From NCBI GenBank assembly GCA_910595825.1, contig CAJVCO010000088.1:1-64000 (forward strand): DNA of 64,000 nt. Reading direction: 5' to 3'. Under the pieces are notes generated by a model. The model did not search any database and was not told where the DNA came from. It saw only the letters and a list, made by a program, of their open reading frames with translations. The translations under genes and the position numbers were made by a program. Of the stretch, positions 50,344-63,816 are shown piece by piece; positions within the stretch are counted from its first letter, which is position 1; each line of letters starts with the position of its first letter. The DNA comes from Philhelius pedissequus. Its lineage: Eukaryota; Arthropoda; Insecta; Diptera; Syrphidae.

Positions 50344-52179
50344 AAAGTTTGATGGGTCTAGGACGCATAGTTTAGCCGGAAAACGCGTTTAAAGATAAAA
50401 ATGTCAAATTTTTTTAAAATTAGTTTTTCGTGTCATTCGTTACATGGATTAAAAGGTGGCAGTTCCAAGATCACGAATATATAATTTTTAAGTCGCTGGG
50501 GCAAGTAGTTTAGCCGCAAATCGAATTTTTAGGGACAGAAAAAGTGTAAAGTTTGATGGGTCTAGGACGCATAGTTTAGCCGGAAAACGCGTTTAAAGAT
50601 AAAAATGTCCAATTTTTTTAAAATTAGTTTTTCGTGTCATTCGTTACATGGATTAAAAGGTGGCAGTTCCAAGATCACGAATATATAATTTTTAAGTCGC
50701 TGGGGCAAGTAGTTTAGCCGCAAATCGAATTTTAAGGGACAGAAAAAGTGTAAAGTTTGATGGGTCTAGGACGCATAGTTTAGCCGGAAAACGCGTTTAA
50801 AGATAAAAATGTCCAATTTTTTTAAAATTAGTTTTTCGTGTCATTCGTTACATGGATTAAAAGGTGGCAGTTCCAAGATCACGAATATATAATTTTTAAG
50901 TCGCTGGGGCAAGTAGTTTAGCCGCAAATCGAATTTTTAGGGACAGAAAAAGTGTAAAGTTTGATGGGTCTAGGACGCATAGTTTAGCCGGAAAACGCGT
51001 TTAAAGATAAAAATGTCCAATTTTTTTAAAATTAGTTTTTCGTGTCATTGGTTACATGGATTAAAAGGTGGCAGTTCCAAGATCACGAATATATAATTTT
51101 TAAGTCGCTGGGGCAAGTAGTTTAGCCGCAAATCGAATTTTAAGGGACAGAAAAAGTGTAAAGTTTGATGGGTCTAGGACGCATAGTTTAGCCGGAAAAC
51201 GCGTTTAAAGATAAAAATGTCCAATTTTTTTAAAATTAGTTTTTCGTGTCATTCGTTACATGGATTAAAAGGTGGCAGTTCCAAGATCACGAATATATAA
51301 TTTTTAAGTCGCTGGGGCAAGTAGTTTAGCCGCAAATCGAATTTTTAGGGACAGAAAAAGTGTAAAGTTTGATGGGTCTAGGACGCATAGTTTAGCCGGA
51401 AAACGCGTTTAAAGATAAAAATGTCCAATTTTTTTAAAATTAGTTTTTCGTGTCATTCGTTACATGGATTAAAAGGTGGCAGTTCCAAGATCACGAATAA
51501 ATAATTTTTAAGTCGCTGGGGCAAGTAGTTTAGCCGCAAATCGAATTTTTAGGGACAGAAAAAGTGTAAAATTTGATGGGTCTAGGACGCATAGTTTAGC
51601 CGGAAAACGCGTTTAAAGATAAAAATGTCCAATTTTTTTAAAATTAGTTTTTCGTGTCATTCGTTACATGGATTAAAAGGTGGCAGTTCCAAGATCACGA
51701 ATATATAATTTTTAAGTCGCTGGGGCAAGTAGTTTAGCCGCAAATCGAATTTTAAGGGACAGAAAAAGTGTAAAGTTTGATGGGTCTAGGACGCATAGTT
51801 TAGCCGGAAAACGCGTTTAAAGATAAAAATGTCCAATTTTTTTAAAATTAGTTTTTCGTGTCATTCGTTACATGGATTAAAATGTGGCAGTTCCAAGATC
51901 ACGAATATATAATTTTTAAGTCGCTGGGGCAAGTAGTTTAGCCGCAAATCGAATTTTAAGGGACAGAAAAAGTGTAAAGTTTGATGGGTCTAGGACGCAT
52001 AGTTTAGCCGGAAAACGCGTTTAAAGATAAAAATGTCCAATTTTTTTAAAATTAGTTTTTCGTGTCATTCGTTACATGGATTAAAAGGTGGCAGTTCCAA
52101 GATCACGAATATATAATTTTTAAGTCGCTGGGGCAAGTAGTTTAGCCGCAAATCGAATTTTTAGGGACAGAAAAAGTGT
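50344..52179 (+). repeat. 9-monomer tandem duplication, copy 2
   Basis: Carries C63A at 50406, C95G at 51050, T137A at 51500, G4A at 51571 and G112T at 51883. It directly abuts copy 1 and lacks its 3-bp deletion, so that deletion arose after the duplication if this copy was duplicated intact. The last monomer has T187 where copy 1 has A187. Confidence 0.95.
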
Positions 52180-52587
52180 AAAGTTTGATGGGTCTAGGAC
52201 GCATAGTTTAGCCGGAAAACGCGTTTAAAGATAAAAATGTCCAATTTTTTTAAAATTAGTTTTTCGTGTCATTCGTTACATGGATTAAAAGGTGGCAGTT
52301 CCAAGATCACGAATATATAATTTTTAAGTCGCTGGGGCAAGTAGTTTAGCCGCAAATCGAATTTTAAGGGACAGATAAAATGTAAAGTTTGATGGGTCTA
52401 GGACGCATAGTTTAGCCGGAAAACGCGTTTAAAGATAAAAATGTCCAATTTTTTTAAAATTAGTTTTTCGTGTCATTCGTTACATGGATTAAAAGGTGGC
52501 AGTTCCAAGATCACGAATATATAATTTTTAAGTCGCTGGGGCAAGTAGTTTAGCCGCAAATCGAATTTTAAGGGACAGATAAAATGT

Positions 52588-52791
52588 AAAGTTTGATGGG
52601 TCTAGGACGCATAGTTTAGCCGGAAAACGCGTTTAAAGATAAAAATGTCCAATTTTTTTAAAATTAGTTTTTCGTGTCATTCGTTACATGGATTAAAAGG
52701 TGGCAGTTCCATGATCACGAATATATAATTTTTAAGTCGCTGGGGCAGGTAGTTTAGCCGCAAATCGAATTTTAAGGGACAGATAAAATGT
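52588..52791 (+). repeat. Five-variant haplotype monomer (4th)
   Basis: Same five variants, 25 monomers after the third (5097 bp; a 3-bp deletion near 48879 accounts for the shortfall). The two preceding monomers (52180-52587) carry the gataaaatg tail without A125T and A161G. A partial relative at 58303-58507 has A161G and the tail combined with T187. Confidence 0.93.
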
Positions 52792-55700
52792 AAAGTTTGA
52801 TGGGTCTAGGACGCATAGTTTAGCCGGAAAACGCGTTTAAAGATAAAAATGTCCAATTTTTTTAAAATTAGTTTTTCGTGTCATTCGTTACATGGATTAA
52901 AAGGTGGCAGTTCCAAGATCACGAATATATAATTTTTAAGTCGCTGGGGCAAGTAGTTTAGCCGCAAATCGAATTTTAAGGGACAGAAAAAGTGTAAAGT
53001 TTGATGGGTCTAGGACGCATAGTTTAGCCGGAAAACGCGTTTAAAGATAAAAATGTCCAATTTTTTTAAAATTAGTTTTTCGTGTCATTCGTTACATGGA
53101 TTAAAAGGTGGCAGTTCCAAGATCACGAATATATAATTTTTAAGTCGCTGGGGCAAGTAGTTTAGCCGCAAATCGAATTTTTAGGGACAGAAAAAGTGTA
53201 AAGTTTGATGGGTCTAGGACGCATAGTTTAGCCGGAAAACGCGTTTAAAGATAAAAATGTCCAATTTTTTTAAAATTAGTTTTTCGTGTCATTCGTTACA
53301 TGGATTAAAAGGTGGCAGTTCCAAGATCACGAATATATAATTTTTAAGTCGCTGGGGCAAGTAGTTTAGCCGCAAATCGAATTTTAAGGGACAGAAAAAG
53401 TGTAAAGTTGAATGGGTCTAGGACGCATAGTTTAGCCGGAAAACGCGTTTAAAGATAAAAATGTCCAATTTTTTTAAAATTAGTTTTTCGTGTCATTCGT
53501 TACATGGATTAAAAGGTGGCAGTTCCAAGATCACGAATATATAATTTTTAAGTCGCTGGGGCAAGTAGTTTAGCCGCAAATCGAATTTTTAGGGACAGAA
53601 AAAGTGTAAAGTTTGATGGGTCTAGGACGCATAGTTTAGCCGGAAAACGCGTTTAAAGATAAAAATGTCCAATTTTTTTAAAATTAGTTTTTCGTGTCAT
53701 TCGTTACATGGATTAAAAGGTGGCAGTTCCAAGATCACGAATATATAATTTTTAAGTCGCTGGGGCAAGTAGTTTAGCCGCAAATCGAATTTTTAGGGAC
53801 AGAAAAAGTGTAAAGTTTGATGGGTCTAGGACGCATAGTTTAGCCGGAAAACGCGTTTAAAGATAAAAATGTCCAATTTTTTTAAAATTAGTTTTTCGTG
53901 TCATTCGTTACATGGATTAAAAGGTGGCAGTTCCAAGATCACGAATATATAATTTTTAAGTCGCTGGGGCAAGTAGTTTAGCCGCAAATCGAATTTTTAG
54001 GGACAGAAAAAGTGTAAAGTTTGATGGGTCTAGGACGCATAGTTTAGCCGGAAAACGCGTTTAAAGATAAAAATGTCCAATTTTTTTAAAATTAGTTTTT
54101 CGTGTCATTCGTTACATGGATTAAAAGGTGGCAGTTCCAAGATCACGAATATATAATTTTTAGGTCGCTGGGGCAAGTAGTTTAGCCGCAAATCGAATTT
54201 TTAGGGACAGAAAAAGTGTAAAGTTTGATGGGTCTAGGACGCATAGTTTAGCCGGAAAACGCGTTTAAAGATAAAAATGTCCAATTTTTTTAAAATTAGT
54301 TTTTCGTGTCATTCGTTACATGGATTAAAAGGTGGCAGTTCCAAGATCACGAATATATAATTTTTAAGTCGCTGGGGCAAGTAGTTTAGCCGCAAATCGA
54401 ATTTTTAGGGACAGAAAAAGTGTAAAGTTTGATGGGTCTAGGACGCATAGTTTAGCCGGAAAACGCGTTTAAAGATAAAAATGTCCAATTTTTTTAAAAT
54501 TAGTTTTTCGTGTCATTCGTTACATGGATTAAAAGGTGGCAGTTCCAAGATCACGAATATATAATTTTTAAGTCGCTGGGGCAAGTAGTTTAGCCGCAAA
54601 TCGAATTTTTAGGGACAGCAAAAGTGTAAAGTTTGATGGGTCTAGGACGCATAGTTTAGCCGGAAAACGCGTTTAAAGATAAAAATGTCCAATTTTTTTA
54701 AAATTAGTTTTTCGTGTCATTCGTTACATGGATTAAAAGGTGGCAGTTCCAAGATCACGAATATATAATTTTTAAGTCGCTGGGGCAAGTAGTTTAGCCG
54801 CAAATCGAATTTTTAGGGACAGAAAAAGTGTAAAGTTTGATGGGTCTAGGACGCATAGTTTAGCCGGAAAACGCGTTTAAAGATAAAAATGTCCAATTTT
54901 TTTAAAATTAGTTTTTCGTGTCATTCGTTACATGGATTAAAAGGTGGCAGTTCCAAGATCACGAATATATAATTTTTAAGTCGCTGGGGCAAGTAGTTTA
55001 GCCGCAAATCGAATTTTAAGGGACAGATAAAATGTAAAGTTTGATGGGTCTAGGACGCATAGTTTAGCCGGAAAACGCGTTTAAAGATAAAAATGTCCAA
55101 TTTTTTTAAAATTAGTTTTTCGTGTCATTCGTTACATGGATTAAAAGGTGGCAGTTCCAAGATCACGAATATATAATTTTTAAGTCGCTGGGGCAAGTAG
55201 TTTAGCCGCAAATCGAATTTTAAGGGACAGAAAAAGTGTAAAGTTTGATGGGTCTAGGACGCATAGTTTAGCCGGAAAACGCGTTTAAAGATAAAAATGT
55301 CCAATTTTTTTAAAATTAGTTTTTCGTGTCATTCGTTACATGGATTAAAAGGTGGCAGTTCCAAGATCACGAATATATAATTTTTAAGTCGCTGGGGCAA
55401 GTAGTTTAGCCGCAAATCGAATTTTTAGGGACAGAAAAAGTGTAAAGTTTGATGGGTCTAGGACGCATAGTTTAGCCGGAAAACGCGTTTAAAGATAAAA
55501 ATGTCCAATTTTTTTAAAATTAGTTTTTCGTGTCATTCGTTACATGGATTAAAAGGTGGCAGTTCCAAGATCACGAATATATAATTTTTAAGTCGCTGGG
55601 GCAAGTAGTTTAGCCGCAAATCTAATTTTTAGGGACAGAAAAAGTGTAAAGTTTGATGGGTCTAGGACGCATAGTTTAGCCGGAAAACACGTTTAAAGAT

Positions 55701-58302
55701 AAAAATGTCCAATTTTTTTAAAATTAGTTTTTCGTGTCATTCGTTACATGGATTAAAAGGTGGCAGTTCCAAGATCACGAATATATAATTTTTAAGTCGC
55801 TGGGGCAAGTAGTTTAGCCGCAAATCGAATTTTAAGGGACAGAAAAAGTGTAAAGTTTGATGGGGTCTAGGACGCATAGTTTAGCCGGAAAACGCGTTTA
55901 AAGATAAAAATGTCCAATTTTTTTAAAATTAGTTTTTCGTGTCATTCGTTACATGGATTAAAAAGGTGGCAGTTCCAAGATCACGAATATATAATTTTTA
56001 AGTCGCTGGGGCAAGTAGTTTAGCCGCAAATCGAATTTTAAGGGACAGAAAAAGTGTAAAGTTTGATGGGTCTAGGACGCATAGTTTAGCCGGAAAACAC
56101 GTTTAAAGATAAAAATTCCAATTTTTTTAAAATTAGTTTTTCGTGTCATTCGTTACATGGATTAAAAGGTGGCAGTTCCAAGATCACGAATATATAATTT
56201 TTAAGTCGCTGGGGCAAGTAGTTTAGCCGCAAATCGAATTTTAAGGGACAGAAAAAGTGTAAAGTTTGATGGGTCTAGGACGCATAGTTTAGCCGGAAAA
56301 CGCGTTTAAAGATAAAAATGTCCAATTTTTTTAAAATTAGTTTTTCGTGTCATTCGTTACATGGATTAAAAGGTGGCAGTTCCAAGATCACGAATATATA
56401 ATTTTTAAGTCGCTGGGGCAAGTAGTTTAGCCGCAAATCGAATTTTAAGGGACAGAAAAAGTGTAAAGTTTGATGGGTCTAGGACGCATAGTTTAGCCGG
56501 AAAACGCGTTTAAAGATAAAAATGTCCAATTTTTTTAAAATTAGTTTTTCGTGTCATTCGTTACATGGATTAAAAGGTGGCAGTTCCAAGATCACGAATA
56601 TATAATTTTTAAGTCGCTGGGGCAAGTAGTTTAGCCGCAAATCGAATTTTTAGGGACAGAAAAAGTGTAAAGTTTGATGGGTCTAGGACGCATAGTTTAG
56701 CCGGAAAACGCGTTTAAAGATAAAAATGTCCAATTTTTTTAAAATTAGTTTTTCGTGTCATTCGTTACATGGATTAAAAGGTGGCAGTTCCAAGATCACG
56801 AATATATAATTTTTAAGTCGCTGGGGCAAGTAGTTTAGCCGCAAATCGAATTTTAAGGGACAGAAAAAGTGTAAAGTTTGATGGGTCTAGGACGCATAGT
56901 TTAGCCAGAAAACGCGTTTAAAGATAAAAATGTCCAATTTTTTTAAAATTAGTTTTTCGTGTCATTCGTTACATGGATTAAAAGGTGGCAGTTCCAAGAT
57001 CACGAATATATAATTTTTAAGTCGCTGGGGCAAGTAGTTTAGCCGCAAATCGAATTTTTAGGGACAGAAAAAGTGTAAAGTTTGATGGGTCTAGGACGCA
57101 TAGTTTAGCCGGAAAACGCGTTTAAAGATAAAAATGTCCAATTTTTTTAAAATTAGTTTTTCGTGTCATTCGTTACATGGATTAAAAGGTGGCAGTTCCA
57201 AGATCACGAATATATAATTTTTAAGTCGCTGGGGCAAGTAGTTTAGCCGCAAATCGAATTTTTAGGGACAGAAAAAGTGTAAAGTTTGATGGGTCTAGGA
57301 CGCATAGTTTAGCCGGAAAACGCGTTTAAAGATAAAAATGTCCAATTTTTTTAAAATTAGTTTTTCGTGTCATTCGTTACATGGATTAAAAGGTGGCAGT
57401 TCCAAGATCACGAATATATAATTTTTAAGTCGCTGGGGCAAGTAGTTTAGCCGCAAATCGAATTTTTAGGGACAGAAAAAGTGTAAAGTTTGATGGGTCT
57501 AGGACGCATAGTTTAGCCGGAAAACGCGTTTAAAGATAAAAATGTCCAATTTTTTTAAAATTAGTTTTTCGTGTCATTCGTTACATGGATTAAAAGGTGG
57601 CAGTTCCAAGATCACGAATATATAATTTTTAAGGTCGCTGGGGCAAGTAGTTTAGCCGCAAATCGAATTTTAAGGGACAGAAAAAGTGTAAAGTTTGATG
57701 GGTCTAGGACGCATAGTTTAGCCGGAAAACGCGTTTAAAGATAAAAATGTCCAATTTTTTTAAAATTAGTTTTTCGTGTCATTCGTTACATGGATTAAAA
57801 GGTGGCAGTTCCAAGATCACGAATATATAATTTTTAAGTCGCTGGGGCAAGTAGTTTAGCCGCAAATCGAATTTTTAGGGACAGACAAAGTGTAAAGTTT
57901 GATGGGTCTAGGACGCATAGTTTAGCCGGAAAACGCGTTTAAAGATAAAAATGTCCAATTTTTTTAAAATTAGTTTTTCGTGTCATTCGTTACATGGATT
58001 AAAAGGTGGCAGTTCCAAGATCACGAATATATAATTTTTAAGTCGCTGGGGCAAGTAGTTTAGCCGCAAATCGAATTTTTAGGGACAGAAAAAGTGTAAA
58101 GTTTGATGGGTCTAGGACGCATAGTTTAGCCGGAAAACGCGTTTAAAGATAAAAATGTCCAATTTTTTTAAAATTAGTTTTTCGTGTCATTCGTTACATG
58201 GATTAAAAGGTGGCAGTTCCAAGATCACGAATATATAATTTTTAAGTCGCTGGGGCAAGTAGTTTAGCCGCAAATCGAATTTTAAGGGACAGATAAAAGT
58301 GT

Positions 58303-61300
58303 AAAGTTTGATGGGTCTAGGACGCATAGTTTAGCCGGAAAACGCGTTTAAAGATAAAAAATGTCCAATTTTTTTAAAATTAGTTTTTCGTGTCATTCGT
58401 TACATGGATTAAAAGGTGGCAGTTCCAAGATCACGAATATATAATTTTTAAGTCGCTGGGGCAGGTAGTTTAGCCGCAAATCGAATTTTTAGGGACAGAT
58501 AAAATGTAAAGTTTGATGGGTCTAGGGCGCATAGTTTAGCCGGAAAACGCGTTTAAAGATAAAAATGTCCAATTTTTTTAAAATTAGTTTTTCGTGTCAT
58601 TCGTTACATGGATTAAAAGGTGGCAGTTCCAAGATCACGAATATATAATTTTTAAGTCGCTGGGGCAAGTAGTTTAGCCGCAAATCGAATTTTTAGGGAC
58701 AGAAAAAGTGTAAAGTTTGATGGGTCTAGGACGCATAGTTTAGCCGGAAAACGCGTTTAAAGATAAAAATGTCCAATTTTTTTAAAATTAGTTTTTCGTG
58801 TCATTCGTTACATGGATTAAAAGGTGGCAGTTCCAAGATCACGAATATATAATTTTTAAGTCGCTGGGGCAAGTAGTTTAGCCGCAAATCGAATTTTTAG
58901 GGACAGAAAAAGTGTAAAGTTTGATGGGTCTAGGACGCATAGTTTAGCCGGAAAACGCGTTTAAAGATAAAAATGTCCAATTTTTTTAAAATTAGTTTTT
59001 CGTGTCATTCGTTACATGGATTAAAAGGTGGCAGTTCCAAGATCACGAATATATAATTTTTAAGTCGCTGGGGCAAGTAGTTTAGCCGCAAATCGAATTT
59101 TTAGGGACAGAAAAAGTGTAAAGTTTGATGGGTCTAGACGCATAGTTTAGCCGGAAAACGCGTTTAAAGATAAAAATGTCCAATTTTTTTAAAATTAGTT
59201 TTTCGTGTCATTCGTTACATGGATTAAAAGGTGGCAGTTCCAAGATCACGAATATATAATTTTTAAGTCGCTGGGGCAAGTAGTTTAGCCGCAAATCGAA
59301 TTTTTAGGGACAGAAAAAGTGTAAAGTTTGATGGGTCTAGGACGCATAGTTTAGCCGGAAAACGCGTTTAAAGATAAAAATGTCCAATTTTTTTAAAATT
59401 AGTTTTTCGTGTCATTCGTTACATGGATTAAAAGGTGGCAGTTCCAAGATCACGAATATATAATTTTTAAGTCGCTGGGGCAAGTAGTTTAGCCGCAAAT
59501 CGAATTTTTAGGGACAGAAAAAGTGTAAAGTTTGATGGGTCTAGGACGCATAGTTTAGCCGGAAAACGCGTTTAAAGATAAAAATGTCCAATTTTTTTAA
59601 AATTAGTTTTTCGTGTCATTCGTTACATGGATTAAAAGGTGGCAGTTCCAAGATCACGAATATATAATTTTTAAGTCGCTGGGGCAAGTAGTTTAGCCGC
59701 AAATCGAATTTTTAGGGACAGAAAAAGTGTAAAGTTTGATGGGTCTAGGACGCATAGTTTAGCCGGAAAACGCGTTTAAAAGATAAAAATGTCCAATTTT
59801 TTTAAAATTAGTTTTTCGTGTCATTCGTTACATGGATTAAAAGGTGGCAGTTCCAAGATCACGAATATATAATTTTTAAGTCGCTGGGGCAAGTAGTTTA
59901 GCCGCAAATCGAATTTTTAGGGACAGAAAAAGTGTAAAGTTTGATGGGTCTAGGACGCATAGTTTAGCCGGAAAACGCGTTTAAAGATAAAAATGTCCAA
60001 TTTTTTTAAAATTAGTTTTTCGTGTCATTCGTTACATGGATTAAAAGGTGGCAGTTCCAAGATCACGAATATATAATTTTTAAGTCGCTGGGGCAAGTAG
60101 TTTTAGCCGCAAATCGAATTTTTAGGGACAGAAAAAGTGTAAAGTTTGATGGGTCTAGGACGCATAGTTTAGCCGGAAAACGCGTTTAAAGATAAAAATG
60201 TCCAATTTTTTTAAAATTAGTTTTTCGTGTCATTCGTTACATGGATTAAAAGGTGGCAGTTCCAAGATCACGAATATATAATTTTTAAGTCGCTGGGGCA
60301 AGTAGTTTAGCCGCAAATCGAATTTTTAGGGACAGAAAAAGTGTAAAGTTTGATGGGTCTAGGACGCATAGTTTAGCCGGAAAACGCGTTTAAAGATAAA
60401 AATGTCCAATTTTTTTAAATTAGTTTTTCGTGTCATTCGTTACATGGATTAAAAGGTGGCAGTTCCAAGATCACGAATATATAATTTTTAAGTCGCTGGG
60501 GCAAGTAGTTTAGCCGCAAATCGAATTTTTAGGGACAGAAAAAGTGTAAAGTTTGATGGGTCTAGGACGCATAGTTTAGCCGGAAAACGCGTTTAAAGAT
60601 AAAAATGTCCAATTTTTTTAAAATTAGTTTTTCGTGTCATTCGTTACATGGATTAAAAGGTGGCAGTTCCAAGATCACGAATATATAATTTTTAAGTCGC
60701 TGGGGCAAGTAGTTTAGCCGCAAATCGAATTTTTAGGGACAGAAAAAGTGTAAAGTTTGATGGGTCTAGGACGCATAGTTTAGCCGGAAAACGCGTTTAA
60801 AGATAAAAATGTCCAATTTTTTTAAATTAGTTTTTCGTGTCATTCGTTACATGGATTAAAAGGTGGCAGTTCCAAGATCACGAATATATAATTTTTAAGT
60901 CGCTGGGGCAAGTAGTTTAGCCGCAAATCGAATTTTTAGGGACAGAAAAAGTGTAAAGTTTGATGGGTCTAGGACGCATAGTTTAGCCGGAAAACGCGTT
61001 TAAAGATAAAAATGTCCAATTTTTTTAAATTAGTTTTTCGTGTCATTCGTTACATGGATTAAAAGGTGGCAGTTCCAAGATCACGAATATATAATTTTTA
61101 AGTCGCTGGGGCAAGTAGTTTAGCCGCAAATCGAATTTTTAGGGACAGAAAAAGTGTAAAGTTTGATGGGTCTAGGACGCATAGTTTAGCCGGAAAACGC
61201 GTTTAAAGATAAAAATGTCCAATTTTTTTAAAATTAGTTTTTCGTGTCATTCGTTACATGGATTAAAAGGTGGCAGTTCCAAGATCACGAATATATAATT

Positions 61301-62183
61301 TTTAAGTCGCTGGGGCAAGTAGTTTAGCCGCAAATCGAATTTTTAGGGACAGAAAAAGTGTAAAGTTTGATGGGTCTAGGACGCATAGTTTAGCCGGAAA
61401 ACGCGTTTAAAAGATAAAAATGTCCAATTTTTTTAAAATTAGTTTTTCGTGTCATTCGTTACATGGATTAAAAGGTGGCAGTTCCAAGATCACGAATATA
61501 TAATTTTTAAGTCGCTGGGGCAAGTACGTTTAGCCGCAAATCGAATTTTTAGGGACAGAAAAAGTGTAAAGTTTGATGGGTCTAGGACGCATAGTTTAGC
61601 CGGAAAACGCGTTTAAAGATAAAAATGTCCAATTTTTTTAAAATTAGTTTTTCGTGTCATTCGTTACATGGATTAAAAGGTGGCAGTTCCAAGATCACGA
61701 ATATATAATTTTTAAGTCGCTGGGGCAAGTAGTTTAGCCGCAAATCGAATTTTTAGGGACAGAAAAAAGTGTAAAGTTTGATGGGTCTAGGACGCATAGT
61801 TTAGCCGGAAAACGCGTTTAAAGATAAAAATGTCCAATTTTTTTTAAAATTAGTTTTTCGTGTCATTCGTTACATGGATTAAAAGGTGGCAGTTCCAAGA
61901 TCACGAATATATAATTTTTTAAGTCGCTGGGGCAAGTAGTTTAGCCGCAAATCGAATTTTTAGGGACAGAAAAAGTGTAAAAGTTTGAGGGGTCTAGGAC
62001 GCATAGTTTAGCCGGAAAACGCGTTTAAAGATAAAAATGTCCAATTTTTTTAAAATTAGTTTTTCGTGTCATTCGTTACATGGATTAAAAGGTGGCAGTT
62101 CCAAGATCACGAATATATAATTTTTAAGTCGCTGGGGCAAGTAGTTTAGCCGCAAATCGAATTTTTAGGGACAGAAAAAGTGT
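58303..62183 (+). repeat. Homogenised run of 19 T187 monomers
   Basis: Nineteen consecutive copies have T at site 187 (atttttaggg), against an interspersed pattern in the rest of domain B. A shared loss of one A in the tttaaaatt stretch occurs at 60417, 60826 and 61027 (copies 1, 3 and 4 of a four-monomer span), which suggests very local copying. After 62184 the A and T states alternate in pairs. Confidence 0.85.
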
Positions 62184-63816
62184 AAAGTTTGATGGGTCTA
62201 GGACGCATAGTTTAGCCGGAAAACGCGTTTAAAGATAAAAATGTCCAATTTTTTTAAAATTAGTTTTTCGTGTCATTCGTTACATGGATTAAAAGGTGGC
62301 AGTTCCAAGATCACGAATATATAATTTTTAAGTCGCTGGGGCAAGTAGTTTAGCCGCAAATCGAATTTTAAGGGACAGAAAAAGTGTAAAGTTTGATGGG
62401 TCTAGGACGCATAGTTTAGCCGGAAAACGCGTTTAAAGATAAAAATGTCCAATTTTTTTAAAATTAGTTTTTCGTGTCATTCGTTACATGGATTAAAAGG
62501 TGGCAGTTCCAAGATCACGAATATATAATTTTTAAGTCGCTGGGGCAAGTAGTTTAGCCGCAAATCGAATTTTAAGGGACAGAAAAAGTGTAAAGTTTGA
62601 TGGGTCTAGGACGCATAGTTTAGCCGGAAAACGCGTTTAAAGATAAAAATGTCCAATTTTTTTAAAATTAGTTTTTCGTGTCATTCGTTACATGGATTAA
62701 AAGGTGGCAGTTCCAAGATCACGAATATATAATTTTTAAGTCGCTGGGGCAAGTAGTTTAGCCGCAAATCGAATTTTTAGGGACAGAAAAAGTGTAAAGT
62801 TTGATGGGTCTAGGACGCATAGTTTAGCCGGAAAACGCGTTTAAAGATAAAAATGTCCAATTTTTTTAAAATTAGTTTTTCGTGTCATTCGTTACATGGA
62901 TTAAAAGGTGGCAGTTCCAAGATCACGAATATATAATTTTTAAGTCGCTGGGGCAAGTAGTTTAGCCGCAAATCGAATTTTTAGGGACAGAAAAAGTGTA
63001 AAGTTTGATGGGTCTAGGACGCATAGTTTAGCCGGAAAACGCGTTTAAAGATAAAAATGTCCAATTTTTTTAAAATTAGTTTTTTCGTGTCATTCGTTAC
63101 ATGGATTAAAAGGTGGCAGTTCCAAGATCACGAATATATAATTTTTAAGTCGCTGGGGCAAGTAGTTTAGCCGCAAATCGAATTTTAAGGGACAGAAAAA
63201 GTGTAAAGTTTGATGGGTCTAGGACGCATAGTTTAGCCGGAAAACGCGTTTAAAGATAAAAATGTCCAATTTTTTTAAAATTAGTTTTTCGTGTCATTCG
63301 TTACATGGATTAAAAGGTGGCAGTTCCAAGATCACGAATATATAATTTTTAAGTCGCTGGGGCAAGGTAGTTTAGCCGCAAATCGAATTTTAAGGGACAG
63401 AAAAAGTGTAAAGTTGATGGGTCTAGGACGCATAGTTTAGCCGGAAAACGCGTTTAAAGATAAAAATGTCCAATTTTTTTAAAATTAGTTTTTCGTGTCA
63501 TTCGTTACATGGATTAAAAGGTGGCAGTTCCAAGATCACGAATATATAATTTTTAAGTCGCTGGGGCAAGTAGTTTAGCCGCAAATCGAATTTTTAGGGA
63601 CAGAAAAAGTGTAAAGTTTGATGGGTCTAGGACGCATAGTTTAGCCGGAAAACGCGTTTAAAGATAAAAATGTCCAATTTTTTTAAAATTAGTTTTTCGT
63701 GTCATTCGTTACATGGATTAAAAGGTGGCAGTTCCAAGATCACGAATATATAATTTTTAAGTCGCTGGGGCAAGTAGTTTAGCCGCAAATCGAATTTTTA
63801 GGGACAGAAAAAGTGT

